Part shown: positions 6,914-13,487 of the stretch, piece by piece | Layout of the letters: every line of letters begins with the position of its first letter | Position numbering within the stretch: the first letter of the stretch is position 1 | Origin: Chloroflexota bacterium | Lineage (GTDB): Bacteria; Chloroflexota; Limnocylindria; Limnocylindrales; CSP1-4 | Length of the DNA: 13,487 bases | Direction: 5' to 3' | Assembly: GCA_021786915.1 (NCBI GenBank) | Contig: JAJYMP010000786.1 | Coordinates: 1 to 13,487 of the forward strand | Translations under genes and position numbers: made by a program | The notes under the pieces: model-generated | What the model was told of the DNA's origin: nothing | What the model saw: only the letters and a program-made list of their open reading frames with translations | The model's database searches: none

Positions 6914-6942
6914 AGCGTAGCCGGAGGCTGCTGCGTGGTCAA
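6914..6942 (-). promoter_or_regulatory. sigma-A-like promoter of the fluoride operon
   Basis: Minus strand carries TTGACC (6942-6937), a 17-nt spacer, and TACGCT (6919-6914). That is five of six bases of the -35 consensus and a T-A-n-n-n-T -10 typical of high-GC bacteria. Transcription would begin around 6907, only a few bases before the riboswitch aptamer, which is the expected arrangement. Confidence 0.72.
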
Positions 6943-7189
6943 TCGACGCCCCCGAGGCAGGGGCGGGCGGACGTGCCGGACCGGGCCGATCGGACCCTAA
7001 ACACGCCCGATGGCCCCACATGGGGCGACCTGCGGTCCGTGATGTGAGGTCCATCCGGCCGGCTTTGGAGGCGGATGGAAGCGCACAATTCACTACGTGT
7101 GCGGGAGGGCCACCTCCGCGCGCGCCTGCGTCTCTATCCACCGCCACCATCCCGGGTGGCCGGCGCCGCCCGAAAGGAAGCAGCGATTC
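6943..7189. other. intergenic region between the divergent fluoride operon and PFOR
   Basis: The whole gene-poor gap between crcB and the PFOR start is 564 nt. The crcB-proximal part holds the leader, riboswitch and promoter described separately. In the remaining stretch no ORF has convincing codon use. It must hold the plus-strand PFOR promoter, but no clear -35/-10 pair was found. Visible elements are an inverted repeat at 7013-7026 (GCCCCA-CA-TGGGGC), a possible leader hairpin at 7143-7160 (GCCACC-N6-GGTGGC), and the SD AAGGAAG at 7174-7180, 9 nt before the PFOR ATG. Confidence 0.5.
7013..7026. repeat. short inverted repeat upstream of PFOR
   Basis: GCCCCA and TGGGGC separated by CA, about 165 nt before the PFOR start. 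It could be a dimeric regulator operator. In sequence this GC-rich it could also arise by chance, and no regulator gene is adjacent. Confidence 0.3.
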
Positions 7190-10786
<3,597 letters not shown>

Positions 10787-10800
10787 AAGGGGTCGTGGTC

Positions 10801-11823
10801 ATGAACGCGGACCTGCGCACCCGCTACCTCGGGCTCGACCTCCGCAACCCGGTGGTCGCCTCGTCCTCCCCGTGGACGGGCGACCCGGCCGTGGTCAAGC
10901 GGCTCGAGGAGGCCGGGGTGGGCGCCGTCGTCCTGCCGTCACTGTTCGAGGAGGAGATCCTCAACGAGGAGATCGAGCTCAACCGGTCCCTTGAGCAGGG
11001 CGACGAGCAGTTCGGCGAGGCGCTCTCCTACTTCCCCCAGATCGAGGACTACAAGGACACCGGCGACCGGTACCTGGCTCGCCTCGAGAAGACCAAGTCC
11101 CTGGTGGCGATCCCCGTGATCGCGAGCCTCAACGCCACGACGCTCGGCGGCTGGGTCCGCTATGCGCGCCTGATGCAGGACGCCGGCGCGAACGCGCTCG
11201 AGCTCAACCTGTACCACGTGGTGGCCGACCCCGCGACGAACGGGGCCGACCGCGAGGCGCGCGACCTGGAGCTGATCGCGGCGGTCCGAGCCGCGGTCTC
11301 CATCCCGCTCGCCGTCAAGCTCAGCCCGTACTACACGGCGCTCGCCAACTTCGCGGCCAGCGCCGTCAAGGCGGGCGCGAGCGGCCTCGTGCTGTTCAAC
11401 CGGTTCTACCAGCCGGACCTCGACCTCGAGTCGCTCGAGATCGTCAACAAGGTGTCGCTCTCGACGCCGGCCGAGCTGCGCCTGCCCCTGCGCTGGATCG
11501 CGATCCTGCGACCCCAGCTGGGCGAAGGCGTCGGCCTGGCCGCCACGTCGGGGATCCACACCGCGACCGACGCGGCCAAGGCGCTCCTCGTCGGCGCCGA
11601 CGTGACGATGACCACGTCCGCTGTGCTCCAGCACGGCGTGCAGCGGGTCAAGTTGATCGCCGACGGACTGGCGGCGTGGATGGCCGAGCACGAGTACGAG
11701 TCCGTGGCGCAGCTGCGCGGCTCGGCCACGGCCGCCAACGTCCTCGACCCCACCGCGTTCGAGCGGGCGAACTACATGACCGCGCTCCGCTCGTACAGCA
11801 CGCCGGCGGAGCTCGTCCGCTAG
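10801..11823 (+). CDS. dihydroorotate dehydrogenase-like FMN protein
   Basis: 340 residues with a TIM-barrel flavoprotein pattern like class 1 dihydroorotate dehydrogenase: YLGLDLRNPVVASSSPWT at the start, VIASLNATT near 106-114, PLAVKLSPYY near 169-178 (Lys173 probably contacts FMN), LVLFNRF near 196-202, and a phosphate-binding ATSGIHTATDAAKALLVGAD near 248-267. The loop that holds the catalytic Cys or Ser in true enzymes reads ELNLYHVVADPATNG (134-148) with neither residue. An orotate-forming activity is therefore doubtful, and the substrate is unknown. The ATG at 10801 has an AAAGGGG SD about 9 nt upstream and lies 14 nt after the PFOR stop, so the two are probably co-transcribed. Such DHOD-like genes beside PFOR are known from other bacteria. 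A role in PFOR-linked electron flow is only inference. Confidence 0.9.
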   Translation: MNADLRTRYLGLDLRNPVVASSSPWTGDPAVVKRLEEAGVGAVVLPSLFEEEILNEEIELNRSLEQGDEQFGEALSYFPQIEDYKDTGDRYLARLEKTKSLVAIPVIASLNATTLGGWVRYARLMQDAGANALELNLYHVVADPATNGADREARDLELIAAVRAAVSIPLAVKLSPYYTALANFAASAVKAGASGLVLFNRFYQPDLDLESLEIVNKVSLSTPAELRLPLRWIAILRPQLGEGVGLAATSGIHTATDAAKALLVGADVTMTTSAVLQHGVQRVKLIADGLAAWMAEHEYESVAQLRGSATAANVLDPTAFERANYMTALRSYSTPAELVR

Positions 11824-11861
11824 CCCCTCGGCGGCGCCCCCGCTCTCACCTCGCTCCCGAG

Positions 11862-11886
11862 ACGCCGCCGGCCCCGCCGGCGGCGT
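11862..11886. terminator. GC-rich hairpin between convergent genes, possible bidirectional terminator
   Basis: Perfect 10-bp stem ACGCCGCCGG / CCGGCGGCGT with loop CCCCG, 38 nt after the DHOD-like stop and about 50 nt after the stop of the convergent NifX-like gene. There is no real T-run on either side (only GTTCCT on the plus side), so it is a plausible but non-canonical terminator. Confidence 0.5.
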
Positions 11887-11935
11887 TCCTGTGCCCGGGG
11901 CCCGCGCCGCCAGGCCCCAGCGCCCGGCCGGCCCC

Positions 11936-12271
11936 CTACCCGTCCAGGCGTCCAGCGGTCTGGACGGCCTGCCGCGCATCGCCCTGGGCGCCCGTCCGGG
12001 CGAGGATCCGCATCTTCGCGAGCATCTGGGCCATCGGCGGGCCCATGTGGCCGGCGACGACGACCTCGACCCCGTGATCGCGCAGGAAGGTCGCCACGCG
12101 GGCGTGGTGGCCGCCGTCGGTGCCCACGTCGTGGAGCACGTCCCAGCCGACGGGGTGCTCCTCCCAGGAGGTGATCTGCCCGCCCTCGACCCGGGCGAGC
12201 GCGACGCGGCCTGCGCGACCCCAACTCGAGTCCACCTGGCCGTCGGGGGTCACCGGCACACACACAATCAT
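11936..12271 (-). CDS. NifX/NifB-type dinitrogenase Fe-Mo cofactor domain protein
   Basis: 111 residues, the usual size of a stand-alone domain of the dinitrogenase iron-molybdenum cofactor family. Seen: the N-terminal strand MIVCVPVTPDGQVDSSWGRA, a central AVATFL-like helix (ARVATFLRDHGVEVVVAG) and a GHMGPPM turn at 74-80 followed by a helix, all typical of the fold. Stand-alone members bind iron-sulfur or iron-molybdenum clusters or act in metal-cluster traffic; many occur in organisms that do not fix nitrogen. No nif structural genes are present here. The start was set at ATG 12271, where similarity begins, with AGGAG 10 nt upstream; a longer frame to 12409 overlaps the transporter gene and looks non-coding. 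It lies 46 nt downstream of the EamA gene on the same strand. Confidence 0.85.
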   Translation of the reverse strand: MIVCVPVTPDGQVDSSWGRAGRVALARVEGGQITSWEEHPVGWDVLHDVGTDGGHHARVATFLRDHGVEVVVAGHMGPPMAQMLAKMRILARTGAQGDARQAVQTAGRLDG

Positions 12272-12317
12272 CGGTTTCAGTCTCCTGGAAGCTGCGGTTG
12301 GGCCTATTCGATCACGG

Positions 12318-13229
12318 TCAGAGGACCGGTGCTGGCTCAAGGTCATCGGGCTCGCCGCGCGCCACCACGACGCCCTGGAGCACGAGGCCGGCCAGCACCA
12401 GGCCGACACCCAGCGCAGCCAGCGGCGTCAGCGCCTCGCCCAGCACCAGGACGCCGAGCAGCGTGGCGACGACCGGGTCGGTGAGCATGAGCGTGGCGGT
12501 CGGTCCGGGGGGCAGGCCGTGGATGCCGCGGGCGAGCAGCACGTTGGCGATCGCCATCGTGGCGACCCCGAGGTACACCACGAGCGCGACGCCCGACGGG
12601 GACGCCGTCCAGGCGAGCGGCTGCCCGAAGAGCAGGGGCGCGAGGAGCAGCCCGCCGAGGACGAAGCTGGCGGCCGGGACCTCGATGGCGGTGGCACCCC
12701 GGTCGAGCTGGTGCTTCGCGGCCACGGTGTAGCACGCGCTGCACAGCCCGGCGCCCAGGGCCGGCAGCAGCCCGAGGAGGTCGCCGCCGGCCTCCAGGCG
12801 TCCGGCGGAACGGAGCACGAGCCCGATCACGGCGATGGCCGTGGCGATGACCCAGCCGAGCGTCGGGCGGTGGCGGAGCGCCGCCCAGCCGAGCAGCCCC
12901 GCGAAGACCGGCTCGCTCCCGACGGCCACCAGGGTGCCGAGCGCGACGCCCGCGCTGCTGACCGCGCCGAAGAAGCACGGCTGGTAGAGCGCGGCGGCAA
13001 CCGCGGTGACGAGGATCTGGGGACGGCGCCAGAGCACGGGCAGGCGACGCCGGCTCGCGCCCAGCATGGGCATCACCGCCACCAGCGCGATGGCGCCCAC
13101 CTGGATGCGCAGGATGCCCACCGCGATCGGCGCCGCGCCCGTCGGGCCCAGCGACTGGGCGGTCCCGGCCGTGCCGAACAGGACGCCCGCCGCCACGACG
13201 AGCACGATCGACGCGCGGATGCCGGTCAT
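12318..13229 (-). CDS. EamA/DMT-family transporter
   Basis: 303 residues, almost entirely hydrophobic, with about ten membrane segments in two repeats of five, as in the drug/metabolite transporter superfamily. Seen: MTGIRASIVLVVAAGVLFGTAG as the first helix, a GTLVAVGSEPVFAGLLG segment matching the conserved 'P-(V/I)-F' helix of repeat 1, and its repeat-2 counterpart ATLMLTDPVVATLLGVLVLGE with the family's typical LGE ending. It sits in the inner membrane and probably exports a small metabolite or amino acid; the substrate is unknown. The ATG at 13229 is 16 nt after the stop of the upstream partial gene, with only a weak GAGCGG as SD, so translation may be coupled. It is followed by the NifX-like gene. 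Confidence 0.93.
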   Translation of the reverse strand: MTGIRASIVLVVAAGVLFGTAGTAQSLGPTGAAPIAVGILRIQVGAIALVAVMPMLGASRRRLPVLWRRPQILVTAVAAALYQPCFFGAVSSAGVALGTLVAVGSEPVFAGLLGWAALRHRPTLGWVIATAIAVIGLVLRSAGRLEAGGDLLGLLPALGAGLCSACYTVAAKHQLDRGATAIEVPAASFVLGGLLLAPLLFGQPLAWTASPSGVALVVYLGVATMAIANVLLARGIHGLPPGPTATLMLTDPVVATLLGVLVLGEALTPLAALGVGLVLAGLVLQGVVVARGEPDDLEPAPVL

Positions 13230-13245
13230 GTTGCGCTGCAGCCGC

Positions 13246-13487
13246 TCATGTCATCCGCTGCCGGGCTGCCTCGCCCGGCGCGGGCCGCGCCGCCGGCGCC
13301 CAGACCTCGTCGAGCCAGGCGAGCCGGCGCACCTCGTCGAGGACGCAGTTGACCAGCCGGGCGCGGCGCTCTGCCTCGCCGTTCGGGAGCAGTCGGTTCG
13401 AGTGGAACACGAGGTGGCCGAGGCCCGCGTCGTCGTCCGACCAGGCGCCGAACGTCTGGCCGTCGAGCGGCTCCCAGAGCTCGCGCC
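13246..13487 (-). CDS. 3' end of an unrecognised gene
   Basis: The frame is open from the window edge to a TGA at 13248-13246, giving about 80 C-terminal residues. Codon use is strongly G/C-ending (for example LVNCVLDEVRRLAWLDEVW), as in the real genes here. The visible part has a segment GLGHLVFHSNRLLPNGEAERR, then a helical stretch, then a Pro/Ala-rich tail. I do not recognise the family. It ends 16 nt before the EamA transporter on the same strand and is probably in the same operon. The beginning lies outside the window. Confidence 0.7.
   Translation of the reverse strand, partial: RELWEPLDGQTFGAWSDDDAGLGHLVFHSNRLLPNGEAERRARLVNCVLDEVRRLAWLDEVWAPAARPAPGEAARQRMT

Noticed and set aside
7064..7095. 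TTGGAG / CACAAT as the PFOR promoter
   Set aside because: Spacing (13-15 nt) and matches are poor for every pairing tried.
7097..7189. In-frame upstream extension of PFOR by 31 codons
   Set aside because: The peptide has no similarity to PFOR N-termini. The ATG at 7190 has an SD site and puts Thr31, Glu64 and Arg114 at the same numbers as in the D. africanus enzyme.
12272..12409. Longer start for the NifX-like protein
   Set aside because: The extra 46 residues are Ser/Arg/Trp-rich, overlap the end of the transporter gene, and lie before a good AGGAG site and the family's normal start.
12120..13352. Plus-strand open frame of 410 codons opposite the EamA transporter
   Set aside because: It is highly charged and low in complexity, and it overlaps three genes on the minus strand that show proper family patterns.

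Overview
The window is very GC-rich (by eye about 70% G+C, with strong G/C preference at third codon positions). It carries densely packed bacterial genes with ATGA/GTGA stop-start overlaps and several GTG starts. This fits a high-GC lineage such as Chloroflexota/Dormibacterota-like or actinobacterial relatives, but the sequence alone does not settle the phylum. No tRNA, rRNA, CRISPR array or insertion sequence was seen.

Left block (positions 1-3039, minus strand): two overlapping genes for MutS-domain-V-like ATPases. The upstream gene is full length. The downstream one stops right after its Walker B region and looks truncated at its 3' end. A further minus-strand gene seems to begin at position 17 behind an excellent Shine-Dalgarno (SD) site and runs off the window.

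Fluoride block (3195-6942, minus strand): a complete fluoride-response unit. A sigma-A-like promoter (TTGACC-N17-TACGCT) lies directly upstream of a fluoride (crcB-type) riboswitch. The 3' strand of its pseudoknot is also part of a strong terminator-like hairpin, the classic switch layout. Next come a leader with two tiny candidate ORFs, crcB/fluC (fluoride channel), a DUF190 protein fused to four CBS domains, a Nudix hydrolase, and a protein with a bacterial PH-like core. The four main genes are separated by 14 nt or overlap, so they look like one transcription unit.

Central block (7190-11823, plus strand, divergent from crcB): a full-length single-chain pyruvate:ferredoxin oxidoreductase (nifJ-type). 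All catalytic and cluster ligands are at the spacing known from the Desulfovibrio africanus enzyme. After 14 nt comes a dihydroorotate-dehydrogenase-like flavoprotein. Codon use in this pair is extremely biased to G/C-ending codons, suggesting high expression. A GC-rich hairpin follows.

Right block (11936-13487, minus strand, convergent with the PFOR pair): the 3' end of an unrecognised gene, then an EamA-family drug/metabolite transporter, then a small NifX/NifB-type (dinitrogenase iron-molybdenum cofactor domain) protein.

The most noteworthy features are the riboswitch-controlled fluoride operon with a DUF190-4xCBS fusion and Nudix/PH-like partners, the small-ORF chain in its leader, and the unequal MutS-like pair.
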